NCBI RefSeq assembly: GCF_016775475.1
Contig: NZ_JAEUXJ010000009.1
Location: forward strand, 124,001-188,000
From: Belnapia mucosa
GTDB lineage: Bacteria; Pseudomonadota; Alphaproteobacteria; Acetobacterales; Acetobacteraceae
Reading direction: 5' to 3'
DNA length: 64,000 nt
How positions within the stretch are numbered: the first letter of the stretch is position 1; the number at the start of each line of letters is the position of its first letter. A model generated the notes under the pieces. That model saw nothing but the letters and a program-made list of their open reading frames with translations, searched no databases and was not told where the DNA came from. This document shows, one piece after another, positions 49,187 through 56,783 of this stretch. Both the position numbers and the translations under genes were made by a program.

Positions 49187-50029
49187 TTATCCCAATTCCG
49201 GCCCGGCGATGAGAAACATCCGGGCGTCGTCGCCGAAGCCGGTCTCCCGCCCCAGCGCCATGCGCAGATAGGGCCGTTCCTCGCGGAAGCCCGCCGCGGC
49301 CAGCAGCGCCGCGAGGCCGGACCAGCGCTGTGGCAGATCGAGCAGCACCGGGCCCTGCACCCGGCCGAGCGCGGCGCGCAGCAGGCGGGCGGCAGCGGCT
49401 TCATCCGGCGCGACCAGCGGGCCAAGCTGCAGGGCCTGCCGTCCGGGCCGGGCCAGGATGAAGCCGCTGCCATCCGCCAGCATCAGCGCTGGCTCCGGCG
49501 CGCGGTGCCAGAGATCCTCCAGGATGGCGGGGCGCGGCGCGCCGAAGGCGGCGGCATCCAGGGCCGCGAGGGCGGGCAGGTCCGCCGCCTCCACCGCGCG
49601 CAGATCGGCGGGCAGGTCCGTGCCGCCCTGCCCCTCGCCGCGCCAGCGCATCAGCGGGAAGACCGGGCGGAAGCCGAGGGGTCGGTAGATGCGTTCCCCC
49701 GCCGGCGTGGCATCGAGGAAGGCGACCTGCCCCGCCGCCGCCAGCGCCGCCATTGCCTCCCGCAGCACGGCGGTGCCGAGGCCCTGGCTGCGCGCCGCTG
49801 CCGTCACCAGCACCATGCTGATCCAGCCGAAGGGCCCATAGGGCAGCACCGCCCCCGTCGCCTGCCAGCCGCCATCCGCGCCGCGCAGCCCATGCACCGC
49901 GCCATGGCGGAGAAACAGGCGCCAATCCTCCGCCACTTGGTTCCAGCCCGCCTCGGCCGAGAGCGCGAGCGCGCCCGGCAGGTCCGCTTCCTCCAGTCGA
50001 TGGAAGCGGGAATCAGGAGCACTGCTCAA
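49187..50029 (-). CDS. GNAT-family N-acetyltransferase, two-domain
   Basis: A 280-residue protein with an N-terminal GNAT domain (acetyl-CoA loop AARSQGLGTAVLREAMAALAA near residue 82, then YRPLGFRPVFPLMRW near 115) and a second GNAT-like half (PLVAPDEAAAARLLRAALGRV, LAALLAAAGFREERPYLRMALG). The start is TTG 50029; no ATG fits. It lies between the epimerase-like and DHDPS-like genes in the same direction, but a repeat element separates it from the epimerase-like gene. Acceptor unknown. Confidence 0.84.
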   Translation of the reverse strand: MSSAPDSRFHRLEEADLPGALALSAEAGWNQVAEDWRLFLRHGAVHGLRGADGGWQATGAVLPYGPFGWISMVLVTAAARSQGLGTAVLREAMAALAAAGQVAFLDATPAGERIYRPLGFRPVFPLMRWRGEGQGGTDLPADLRAVEAADLPALAALDAAAFGAPRPAILEDLWHRAPEPALMLADGSGFILARPGRQALQLGPLVAPDEAAAARLLRAALGRVQGPVLLDLPQRWSGLAALLAAAGFREERPYLRMALGRETGFGDDARMFLIAGPELG

Positions 50030-50050
50030 AGCCGCCTCCCGCCTTGGTGT

Positions 50051-50146
50051 CCTTCCGCGGCTTTGCCGCGGAAGGCGGTGCGAGGCCTGGGGAGGAAGGC
50101 GACCATCCGGGGGCCCCCGCGACGACGCGCAGCGGTGTCGTGGGGA
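50051..50146 (-). repeat. Dispersed intergenic repeat 1, copy B
   Basis: Reverse-complement copy of the repeat at 5716-5804. The first block matches at 50109-50146, and a hairpin with 11-base perfect arms (CCTTCCGCGGC/GCCGCGGAAGG around TTT) lies at 50051-50075. It is placed between the epimerase-like gene and the GNAT gene within one gene direction, so it could attenuate transcription of the distal genes. Confidence 0.75.
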
Positions 50147-50149
50147 ACT

Positions 50150-51193
50150 TTAGTAGGCACCGTCCCGCACCTCGAAATGCGTCGGCTTGCCGAGGCTGGG
50201 CTTGTCCCGCGCCACCCAGTCGGCGACCCAGTCCATCATCCGCGCCAGCGGCACCACCGGATAGCCGAAGAGCGCGGCGGCCTGGGCCGCATTGTTCAGC
50301 CAGGCGGTCGGCGCTTCCTCCCCCGTCAGCACGGGCGCCTTGCCGAGGCGTTCGCCGAAGGCCTTGGCCAGCCAGCGGACGGAGATGGTCTCCGGCCCCG
50401 TCACGTTCAGCGGCGAGACCGGGGCGGTGGCCTGGCGGAGGCAGCGCAGCGCCTGGCTGTTCGCGTCGCCCTGCCAGATGACGTTCACATGCCCCATGGT
50501 GACATCGATCGGCGCACCGTCCCGCACCGCGCGCGCGACATCGAAGAGCACGCCGTAGCGCAGGTCGATCGCGTAATTCAGCCGGAAGATGCGGCCGGGC
50601 GTGCCGTAGCGGCCGGAGAAATAGCTCACCAGCCGTTCCCGCCCGATGCAGGAATTGGCGTATTCGCCGGGCGGCGTCAGCGGGCTGTCCTCGGTCGAGC
50701 CGCCGCTGCCGATGGGGACGAATGGATAGACGCAGCCGGTCGAGAAGGTGACGATGCGGGACTCGCGAAAGGCCTCGGCGACGAGGCTCGGCGCATGGAC
50801 ATTCATCGCCCAGGTCAGCGCCTGATCGCCCTGGGCACCGAATTTGCGCCCGGCCATGAAGACGATATTGGCGGCGCGCGGCAGCCGCCCGACCGCCTCG
50901 CGGTCCATCAGGTCGCAGGCGATGGTCTCGACGCCATGCCGCTCCAGCGCCTCGCGCAGACCGGCCTCGCTGAAGCGCGCCACGCCGATGACGCGCTTGC
51001 CGGGGGCGGCATTGCGGGCGAGGCGGGCGAGGCTCGGCCCCATCTTGCCGCCGACGCCGAGGACCATGATGTCGCCCTCGATGGCGGCGAGGTCTTCGGC
51101 GAGCGCCCGGCTCGGCCGGGCCAGGAACTCATCGAGCGCCTCGGCATCGGCAAAGCCGGCGGGCAGGGTGGCGGCGTCGAGCCAATCGGTCAT
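50150..51193 (-). CDS. NAD-dependent epimerase/dehydratase-like protein, altered active site
   Basis: A 347-residue extended-SDR fold protein. The cofactor motif IMVLGVGGKMGPSLARLARN is near residue 42 and a Ser-containing VTFSTGCVYPFVP near 150. The usual YxxxK reads YANSC in GEYANSCIGRERLVSYFSG near 178, so the catalytic lysine is replaced by cysteine, with Arg-Glu a little later. It may be a modified enzyme or a non-catalytic NAD-binding protein. ATG 51193 overlaps the permease gene by 4 bases. Confidence 0.82.
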   Translation of the reverse strand: MTDWLDAATLPAGFADAEALDEFLARPSRALAEDLAAIEGDIMVLGVGGKMGPSLARLARNAAPGKRVIGVARFSEAGLREALERHGVETIACDLMDREAVGRLPRAANIVFMAGRKFGAQGDQALTWAMNVHAPSLVAEAFRESRIVTFSTGCVYPFVPIGSGGSTEDSPLTPPGEYANSCIGRERLVSYFSGRYGTPGRIFRLNYAIDLRYGVLFDVARAVRDGAPIDVTMGHVNVIWQGDANSQALRCLRQATAPVSPLNVTGPETISVRWLAKAFGERLGKAPVLTGEEAPTAWLNNAAQAAALFGYPVVPLARMMDWVADWVARDKPSLGKPTHFEVRDGAY

Positions 51194-51999
51194 CCGCTTG
51201 TCCTCGCATCCGGGGGGAGGGCGATCCGCTCCAGCAGCAACACCGCGCCATAGAGCAGGATGCCGAGCAGCGTGATCAGCAGCACGGCCATGAACATGGC
51301 CGGGGTATCGAGCGAAGCCTGCACCTGGATCATCAGATAGGCGAGGCCACGGTCGGAGGCGATGAATTCGCCCACCACCGCGCCGGCGACGGCGAGGATG
51401 GCGGCGACCTTCATGCCGGAGAAAATATAGGGCAGCGAGCCCGGCAGCTGGATGGTGCGGAACATCGCCCAGCGGGAGCCGCGCAGCGAGCGCACGAGGT
51501 CGAGCAGGTCCGGCTCCACCTCCCGCAGCCCGCGCAGCGTGGTCAGCAGCACGGGAAAGACGCAAAGCGAGAAGACGATCAGCATATTGGTGCCGATGCC
51601 ATAGCTGAACCAGGTGATGACCAGCGGCCCGAGCGCCACCTTCGGGATCATGTTCAGCGTGACCAGCAGCGGGAAGACGGCCAGCGTCAGCAGCCGCGAC
51701 CAGGAGAAGGCGAGCGCCAGCGCCACACCGATGACGACCGAGAGCGCATAGCCGCCGAGGATCTCGAGCGCCGTGACCCAGGTGTTGGAGACCCAGGCGT
51801 AGTTCGGGCCGCCGAGGGTTGCCAGGATGTCGGTCGGTGCCGGCAGGATAACGGGCGGCAGGTGCGAGGCGCGGACGCCGAGCTGCCAGGCCAGCACCAG
51901 CGCCAGATGCACGGCGACGACCGCCAGCGCATGCAGCAGCCTGCCGCGGAGCGCGGGGTCGCGCGGCGCCGGACCTTCCTGCTGCGCTGCGGCCTCCAT
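51190..51999 (-). CDS. ABC-transporter permease (SsuC/TauC-like)
   Basis: A 269-residue permease with about six membrane segments and the coupling loop REVEPDLLDLVRSLRGSRWAMFRTIQLPGSLPYIFSG near residue 165. Start 51999 has GAGG 6 bases upstream. A longer start at 52044 would lie upstream of the inferred transcript start (TTGACA at the operator near 52055), so the shorter one is preferred. It is the first gene of the minus-strand operon. Confidence 0.9.
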   Translation of the reverse strand: MEAAAQQEGPAPRDPALRGRLLHALAVVAVHLALVLAWQLGVRASHLPPVILPAPTDILATLGGPNYAWVSNTWVTALEILGGYALSVVIGVALALAFSWSRLLTLAVFPLLVTLNMIPKVALGPLVITWFSYGIGTNMLIVFSLCVFPVLLTTLRGLREVEPDLLDLVRSLRGSRWAMFRTIQLPGSLPYIFSGMKVAAILAVAGAVVGEFIASDRGLAYLMIQVQASLDTPAMFMAVLLITLLGILLYGAVLLLERIALPPDARTSG

Positions 52000-52052
52000 G
52001 CCCGACCTCATCCCGTGGCGAGAGGGAAGGCTAGGCGGCAGCATGACAGTTT

Positions 52053-52070
52053 GTCAACCAACCGGTTGAC
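52053..52070. promoter_or_regulatory. TetR-type operator at the permease operon
   Basis: GTCAACCAACCGGTTGAC contains the perfect 10-base palindrome CAACCGGTTG and 7-base outer arms. On the minus strand TTGACA overlaps its edge as a -35 for the permease operon, so binding would block transcription. It shares TCAACCAACC with the site before the binding-protein gene at 53203. Confidence 0.65.
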
Positions 52071-52537
52071 TAAGCGCTCCCGGTTTGAAATCGCTTTCCG
52101 GCAGGATCATAATGAGCCGGATACGTAATTTTCGGACCGCGAGGCATGAGCGAACATCGTTGGATCTACGATGCGACCGAAGGCCGGAGATGTGGGATTT
52201 GCGGTGCGGAACAGACTTTCGTCGGAAAAGCAAAACTGAGGCTGAAGCCTTCGGCCAATTGGGCACCTTCGGCAGGCTCCTGCTTGGGACAGCCTCGAAA
52301 GCGAAGCACGCCTGATATGCTCACTGGCGCGCGCATCAGAATTGCCTCGTCATTGCCTACAGATCAGCGGGCGGTAAACAAGGCAGCTCGCATGATCACG
52401 GCGAGGGGCCGCAAGGGTTAGTGGTTCTTCTGTGCTGGCCCGGTTTTATGGGGACCGCACTTCGCACGCGCCACCACCCGAGCAGCGATGAGCGCCAGGA
52501 TTACAGGATTGGCCGAGATCGATTGACGAAGCGGCAG
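52071..52537. other. AT-richer spacer region
   Basis: About 470 bases with clearly lower GC than the rest of the window, between the permease operon and the TetR gene. The only candidate gene is a small frame at 52146-52421. No transposase remnant or RNA gene is recognised. It may be a foreign insertion or a decayed gene. Confidence 0.5.
52146..52421 (+). CDS. Hypothetical small protein with one CxxC motif
   Basis: A 91-residue reading frame starting ATG 52146 with GAGG close upstream. The first 25 residues look protein-like (RWIYDATEGRRCGICGAEQ, with a CxxC that could belong to a zinc ribbon). The remainder (RLKPSANWAPSAGSCLGQPRKRST and on) has no clear fold. It lies in AT-richer DNA unlike its neighbours. 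It may be a truncated foreign gene rather than a functional one. Confidence 0.3.
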   Translation: MSEHRWIYDATEGRRCGICGAEQTFVGKAKLRLKPSANWAPSAGSCLGQPRKRSTPDMLTGARIRIASSLPTDQRAVNKAARMITARGRKG

Positions 52538-53194
52538 TCAGGGCCGCAGCGCCCGCAGGGTGAAGTCGATCACATGCCGCCGCCGCGCCGCGACATCCCG
52601 CGCCGCCCCCAGCTCCCGCCCGAAGATCGCCGAGAGGGTGCGGTTGTTGGAGAAGTAGAAATAGGACAGCGCGGCGATCGAGATATAGACCTGCACCGGG
52701 TCGAGATCGGCGCGGAACACGCCGGCCTCCCCGCCGCGCCGCAGCGTTTCCCGCAGCAGGTCCACCAGCGGCGAATGCATGGCCTGCAGCCCGTCTGCGT
52801 CACGGAGATGCGGCGCGCCCTGGCGGTTCTCGTCATTCAGCAGGGCGACGAATTCCGGGTGGTCCAGCAGGTAGTCGAAGGAGAAGCCGACCAGCCGTTC
52901 CAGCGCCGCCTCGGGCGGCAGGTCGGCCAGGTGCAGGGCCCGCTCCTCCGCCCGGATGCCGGAATAGACCTGTTCCAGCGCGGCGCGGTACAGCGCCTCC
53001 TTGTTGCCGAAGTGGTGGTAGACCAGCTGCTTGTTCACGCCGGCGCGGCGGGCGATCTCATCGACGCGGGCGCCGGCCAAGCCCTTTTCGGCGAATTCGG
53101 CCGTGGCGGCGGCGAGCAGGGCGCGCTGCGTCGCCTCCGGGTCGCGCTGGCCACGGGCACGTTCGGGGGCTTCGGGCAGGCTCGGTCGGGGCAT
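52538..53194 (-). CDS. TetR-family regulator of the ABC uptake unit
   Basis: A 218-residue TetR regulator. HTH region QRALLAAATAEFAEKGLAGARVDEIARRAGVNKQLVYHHFGNKEALYRAALEQVYSG near residue 25-80, then a TetR_C-type helical ligand domain. It lies between the two halves of an ABC transporter unit. Similar palindromes with the sequence TCAACCAACC stand at both outward promoters, so it probably represses both the binding-protein gene and the permease operon as well as itself. Ligand unknown. Confidence 0.92.
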   Translation of the reverse strand: MPRPSLPEAPERARGQRDPEATQRALLAAATAEFAEKGLAGARVDEIARRAGVNKQLVYHHFGNKEALYRAALEQVYSGIRAEERALHLADLPPEAALERLVGFSFDYLLDHPEFVALLNDENRQGAPHLRDADGLQAMHSPLVDLLRETLRRGGEAGVFRADLDPVQVYISIAALSYFYFSNNRTLSAIFGRELGAARDVAARRRHVIDFTLRALRP

Positions 53195-53202
53195 GATTCA
53201 CC

Positions 53203-53229
53203 CTATCAACCAACCAAATGGTTGGATAG
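53203..53229. promoter_or_regulatory. TetR-type operator at the binding-protein and tetR genes
   Basis: A 16-base perfect palindrome CCAACCA-AA-TGGTTGG (53210-53225) flanked by CTAT and ATAG lies in the 75-base gap between the divergent TetR and binding-protein genes. It shares TCAACCAACC with the site at 52053-52070. Confidence 0.72.
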
Positions 53230-53269
53230 CATCGCAACCCGGAGCTGACGCAGAGAAGGGACAGAGCCC

Positions 53270-54280
53270 ATGGCGAAGGTCGAAGCCGCGGCGAGCCGCC
53301 GTGCCGTCCTGGGTGGCCTCGCGGCCGCCGCGATCATCGGCCGCGCCCGGGCCGCCGAGCCGATGAACCTGGTGCTGAACTGGACGCCGACCGCCGACCA
53401 CGCGCCCTACTACTACGCCAAGGCCCAGGGCTGGTACGAGCAGGCCGGCATCGACCTGACGATCGAGACCGGCCGCGGCTCCGGCGCCGCCGCGCAGCGC
53501 GTGGCGGCCGGCGGCGCACAGCTCGGCATCGCCGATATGGCGACGGCGATGCTGGCGCGCAGCCGCGGCTCGAAGCTCGTCGCCGTCATGGTGGTCTATG
53601 CCAATTCGCCGCAGGGCTTCTATTGGCTCAAAAGCAACGGCATCGCCGGGCCGAAGGATTTCCCCGGCCGGTCCATCGGCAACCCGCCCGGCGATGCCTC
53701 CCGCGTCATGTGGCCGGCCTTCGCCAAGACCGTCGGCATCGACCCCGCCAGCGTGCGCTTCGTCAATGTCAGCCCGCAGGCGAAGATGCAGGCGCTGCGC
53801 GGCCGCACCATCGACATCACCAGCGACTTCTACAACGAGCACGACCTGAAGGTTCGGCTGTTTGGCGAGGATCTCGGCTTCCTCGCCTGGCGCGATATCG
53901 GGCTGAACCCCTATGGCAACTCGGTCATCGTGAACGAGGATGTGCTGGCGGCGAAGCCGAAGCTGGTCGAGAATTTCGTCCGCGTCTCGCAGCGGGCCTT
54001 CGCCGCCGCGGTGCAGGATATCAACCCGGCGCTGCGGACCCTGCTCACCTCCGTCTCGGGCCTCGAGGAGGCGAACCAGCGCGACCAGTGGCGCCGCATC
54101 CTGGAGCTGATGCGCGACCCGACGACCGAGACCGTCGCGCTCGGCGCCTTCAAGCCAGAGCGGGTGGCGGCGGATTACGACCTGCTGCGCACCTATTTCG
54201 AAAATGTCCCGGCGATGCAGCCGGAAGCGGCCTTCACCAACCGCTTCCTCGACACCGGGCTGCGGATGCCGCCCGCCTAA
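53270..54280 (+). CDS. ABC-transporter binding protein (NMT1/THI5-like)
   Basis: A 336-residue periplasmic binding protein of the NMT1/THI5-like group. It has a short signal (SRRAVLGGLAAAAIIGRARA), then EPMNLVLNWTPTADHAPYYYAKAQGWYEQAGIDLTIETGRGSGAAAQRVAAGGAQLGIADM and ITSDFYNEHDLKVRLFGEDLGFLAWRDIG. ThiY-like pyrimidine-precursor receptors and related proteins share this fold; this one could bind another small compound. The permease and ATPase are encoded in the divergent operon. ATG 53270 has GAAGGGA upstream. Confidence 0.88.
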   Translation: MAKVEAAASRRAVLGGLAAAAIIGRARAAEPMNLVLNWTPTADHAPYYYAKAQGWYEQAGIDLTIETGRGSGAAAQRVAAGGAQLGIADMATAMLARSRGSKLVAVMVVYANSPQGFYWLKSNGIAGPKDFPGRSIGNPPGDASRVMWPAFAKTVGIDPASVRFVNVSPQAKMQALRGRTIDITSDFYNEHDLKVRLFGEDLGFLAWRDIGLNPYGNSVIVNEDVLAAKPKLVENFVRVSQRAFAAAVQDINPALRTLLTSVSGLEEANQRDQWRRILELMRDPTTETVALGAFKPERVAADYDLLRTYFENVPAMQPEAAFTNRFLDTGLRMPPA

Positions 54281-54393
54281 GATCCGTCAAACAGGACCGA
54301 TCGGGAAGCCTGGGAGGGCCGGAGACATTTCACGATCAATGGACGTTTTTCCGCGCCGAGGCGCGCTGGGGGTTGCGGCGGAGTAGCGTGGTG

Positions 54394-54448
54394 CTGAGAG
54401 GGGCCCTGCCCCTCTCGGGCTCTCCCCGCCAAAGGCCGGAGGGCCTTT
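54394..54448 (-). repeat. Dispersed double-hairpin repeat 2, copy B
   Basis: Reverse-complement copy of the repeat at 8404-8457. Hairpins: GAGAGGGGC/GCCCCTCTC (54394-54414) and CCAAAGGCC/GGCCTTTGG with loop GGAG on this strand (54427-54448). Relative to copy A the stems differ by paired changes that keep the base pairing. It lies between convergent genes, where a terminator is expected. Confidence 0.8.
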
Positions 54449-54498
54449 GGAACCGGTCGTCCTGGAGCCCGCTTCGGGGCGCCTGCCGAACGCTGTGT

Positions 54499-55260
54499 TC
54501 AGCCATCTGCGCCGGTAAACGGATCGGTACTGGCCAGCTCGCGGACGAGCTTACGCCGGATCGCGCCGGCAAACTCGTCGAAGCCGGCCACGGCGAGCAC
54601 GAAGGCATCGGGGCCGCCGATCACCGAGTTCCGGTAGTAGGCTTCGAGAGTGGCGGGAGGAGCAACGCCGGTCTCGTTCGGATCACTGCCTTCGATCACC
54701 AAGCCGTTCAGCGTCACGCCTCTTGCCACCGCGCTGTCGCGCAGATCTTCGACTGGCCCGCCGTTGTTGTTGACGCCATCTCCGCAGATGTCGACCACCT
54801 GGCGCGTGGCCGTCCATGGCGCATCCCCAAGGAGGCGCAAGGAGAACGCGATCCCGCGCGAGATCGAGGTGCCTCGACGGGATCCCAGGGGCGCCAGTGG
54901 TTGCCGCGCCAGGGCCGCCGACCAAGCGAGCGCGTCGGCAGCAGACGCGATCCTCGTCCAGGGCAGCAGCAGCCTTTGGAAGGCCATGCCCGACCACTCG
55001 ACATAGGCGACACCGATGGCGGCATGGGGACCTGCGGCGACGAGGTTGAGCACGACCGGGTCGGTCAGCGCCGCCCGATATCCCTGCCTTTGCAGCAATG
55101 CCTCGTCGTCATCGATGGAGCTTGAGACGTCTGTCGCAAGGACGAGCGACAAGTCTACCGTGACCTTCTCCGAGGGCGGCACATCCGATGCACCTAGTTG
55201 TGCAGCCGGTGGCCTGGAAGAAAGAGCCGAGCAGCTGGCAAGGATGGAACGCCTTCGCAT
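54499..55260 (-). CDS. DUF1194 (VWA-like) secreted protein
   Basis: A 253-residue protein of the DUF1194 family, a von Willebrand factor A-like fold. The signal region is MRRRSILASCSALSSRPPAAQL. Then VDLSLVLATDVSSSIDDDEALLQRQGYRAAL near residue 38 contains a MIDAS-like D-x-S-x-S (here DVSSS) that could bind a metal. RRGTSISRGIAFSLRLLG near 120 and VVDICGDGVNNNGGPV near 148 are typical for the family. It is predicted to be periplasmic. Role unknown. ATG 55260. Confidence 0.87.
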   Translation of the reverse strand: MRRRSILASCSALSSRPPAAQLGASDVPPSEKVTVDLSLVLATDVSSSIDDDEALLQRQGYRAALTDPVVLNLVAAGPHAAIGVAYVEWSGMAFQRLLLPWTRIASAADALAWSAALARQPLAPLGSRRGTSISRGIAFSLRLLGDAPWTATRQVVDICGDGVNNNGGPVEDLRDSAVARGVTLNGLVIEGSDPNETGVAPPATLEAYYRNSVIGGPDAFVLAVAGFDEFAGAIRRKLVRELASTDPFTGADG

Positions 55261-55726
55261 TGGATGGCCCTCCGCTTGGCAATAAAACAACACTGGCCGC
55301 GGGACGTCGTTCAAGCTGCAGAGAGCTTGGTCACAGCGGCCGCTGGCCGCCTGAGCAGGACGGCGGCGGCCAGGACGAAGACGGCGACAGCGGAGCTTGG
55401 CATGGCCCCGTGGTCGCGCGCGAAGCGTCGGCACGCCCTGCCCAGGCGAACAGCTCTCTCGTGGCTTGCCATTGCCGGCGCATGGACTATGCGCTCGAGG
55501 GCGCCGCTACGGGCGAAACGGAAAGACCGCGCAGGACTGTCTGCCAGGGCCGGAGGTCGCGCGGCAATTGCCGCCAGGCGCAGCCGGTCCGCACAAGGCA
55601 GCAGGGGTCCAGATGGGCCACCTCCGCGGACGTCACGAACCCACCGAACGCCAGCGGAAACCTGTCGCTCGCCTCGCCCCGGTCAGCCGCTCCGGCCCTG
55701 TTCCGAAGTGGGTCCTTCCTCAGCCG
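55261..55726. other. Spacer with decayed insertion sequence
   Basis: 466 bases between the DUF1194 start and the Bug receptor end. The minus strand carries fragments of an IS5-type transposase (described separately). No other gene is recognised; a 53-residue minus-strand frame (55314-55472) ends in a hydrophobic stretch but is partly the transposase remnant. The promoter of the DUF1194 gene should lie near 55270-55310. Confidence 0.55.
55430..55625 (-). pseudogene. IS5-family transposase remnant, frameshifted
   Basis: One minus-strand frame reads LVRTGCAWRQLPRDLRPWQTV (about 55533-55595), the hallmark of the N-terminal half of IS5-family transposases. The continuation SGALERIVHAPAMASHERAV is in another frame (about 55445-55510), which matches the following segment of the same family. 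So the gene is frameshifted and truncated, with no DDE core and no start codon. It marks an old insertion next to the DUF1194 gene. Confidence 0.7.
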
Positions 55727-56704
55727 TCACGGCGCACTGCCGAGCGAGATGCCCCGCGCCCGGATCACCCCGCCCCAGCGCTCGCGCTCCTCGGCCAGAT
55801 AGGCCTCGATGGCCGCAGGCTCGCGCGGCGGCTGTATGGCGAGGCCGAGATCGCTGAAGCGCTGCGCGAATTCCGCATCCTGCTGCACCGCGGCGAGCGC
55901 CGTCCGCAGCCGCGCCTGCACCGGCTCCGGCGTGGCGCGCGGCAGGGCGAGGCCGAACCAGGTGGCGGCCTGGTAGCCAGGCAAGCCGCTCTCGGCGATG
56001 GTCGGCACATCGGGCAGGACGGGCAGGCGCGCCCGCGTCGTCACCGCCAGCGCCCGCAGCCTGCCGTCGCGGATCTGCGGCAGGGAGGTGCCGATGACAT
56101 CGAACATCACCTGCACATCGCCGGCGGCGAGCGCCAGCAGCGAAGGCGCGCTGCCGGGATAGACCACATTCGTCATGCTGATGCCTGCGCCCATGGCGAA
56201 AAGCTCGGCGGCGAGCTGGATCGGGTTGCCGAGGCCGACCGAGGCGTAGTTCACCGCATCCGGCCGCGCCTTGGCATAGGCGATGAACTCCGCAACGCTG
56301 CGGACCGGCAGGCTGGGCGGCACGACCATCACCAGCGGCGTCTCGACCACGATGCCGAGCACGGCGAGGTCGCGCGCCGCGTCATAGGGAAGCTGGCGAT
56401 AGAGCAGCGGGTTCAGCACCGTGCTGGCGCCGCTGGCCATCAGCAGGGTCAGGCCATCCGGCGCCGCCTGCGCCACGGCCCCTGTGCCGATGATGGTATT
56501 GGCGCCCGGCCGGTTCTCCACGACCACCTGCGTGCCGAGCTGGCTGCCGAGGCCGGCGGCGACAGCGCGGGCCAGGATGTCCGTCACCCCGCCCGGGGCA
56601 TAGGGCACGATCAGGCGCAGCGGGCGCGGCGGCCAGGCCGGCTGCGCCGCGGCGGGCAGGGCCGCGAGCGGCAGGGTAAAGGCGGCGCGGCGCGGGATCG
56701 GCAT
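55727..56704 (-). CDS. Bug/TctC-type receptor (6)
   Basis: A 325-residue Bug-family receptor. Signal MPIPRRAAFTLPLAALPAAAQ, then PLRLIVPYAPGGVTDILARAVAAGL, NRPGANTIIGTGAVAQAAPDGLTLLM, YASVGLGNPIQLAAELFAM near residue 156 and YPGSAPSLLALAAGDVQVMFD near 185. Ribosome-binding site GAGGAGGAAA before ATG 56704. It diverges from the enolase-superfamily gene at 56784 with an 80-base gap, so the two may share control, and the ligand may be a sugar acid. Confidence 0.92.
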   Translation of the reverse strand: MPIPRRAAFTLPLAALPAAAQPAWPPRPLRLIVPYAPGGVTDILARAVAAGLGSQLGTQVVVENRPGANTIIGTGAVAQAAPDGLTLLMASGASTVLNPLLYRQLPYDAARDLAVLGIVVETPLVMVVPPSLPVRSVAEFIAYAKARPDAVNYASVGLGNPIQLAAELFAMGAGISMTNVVYPGSAPSLLALAAGDVQVMFDVIGTSLPQIRDGRLRALAVTTRARLPVLPDVPTIAESGLPGYQAATWFGLALPRATPEPVQARLRTALAAVQQDAEFAQRFSDLGLAIQPPREPAAIEAYLAEERERWGGVIRARGISLGSAP

Positions 56705-56783
56705 GGTTGTTTCCTCCTCGGCCAGCGTGGCTAGCCGATCCCCCGGGGGTTTCCTACCCTGGCCCGCAATGGAGGGAACGCCG

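Noticed and set aside
55314..55472. A 53-residue minus-strand frame ending in a hydrophobic segment and RR (sorting-signal-like)
   Set aside because: Its first half is transposase remnant in a shifted frame and there is no good ribosome-binding site.
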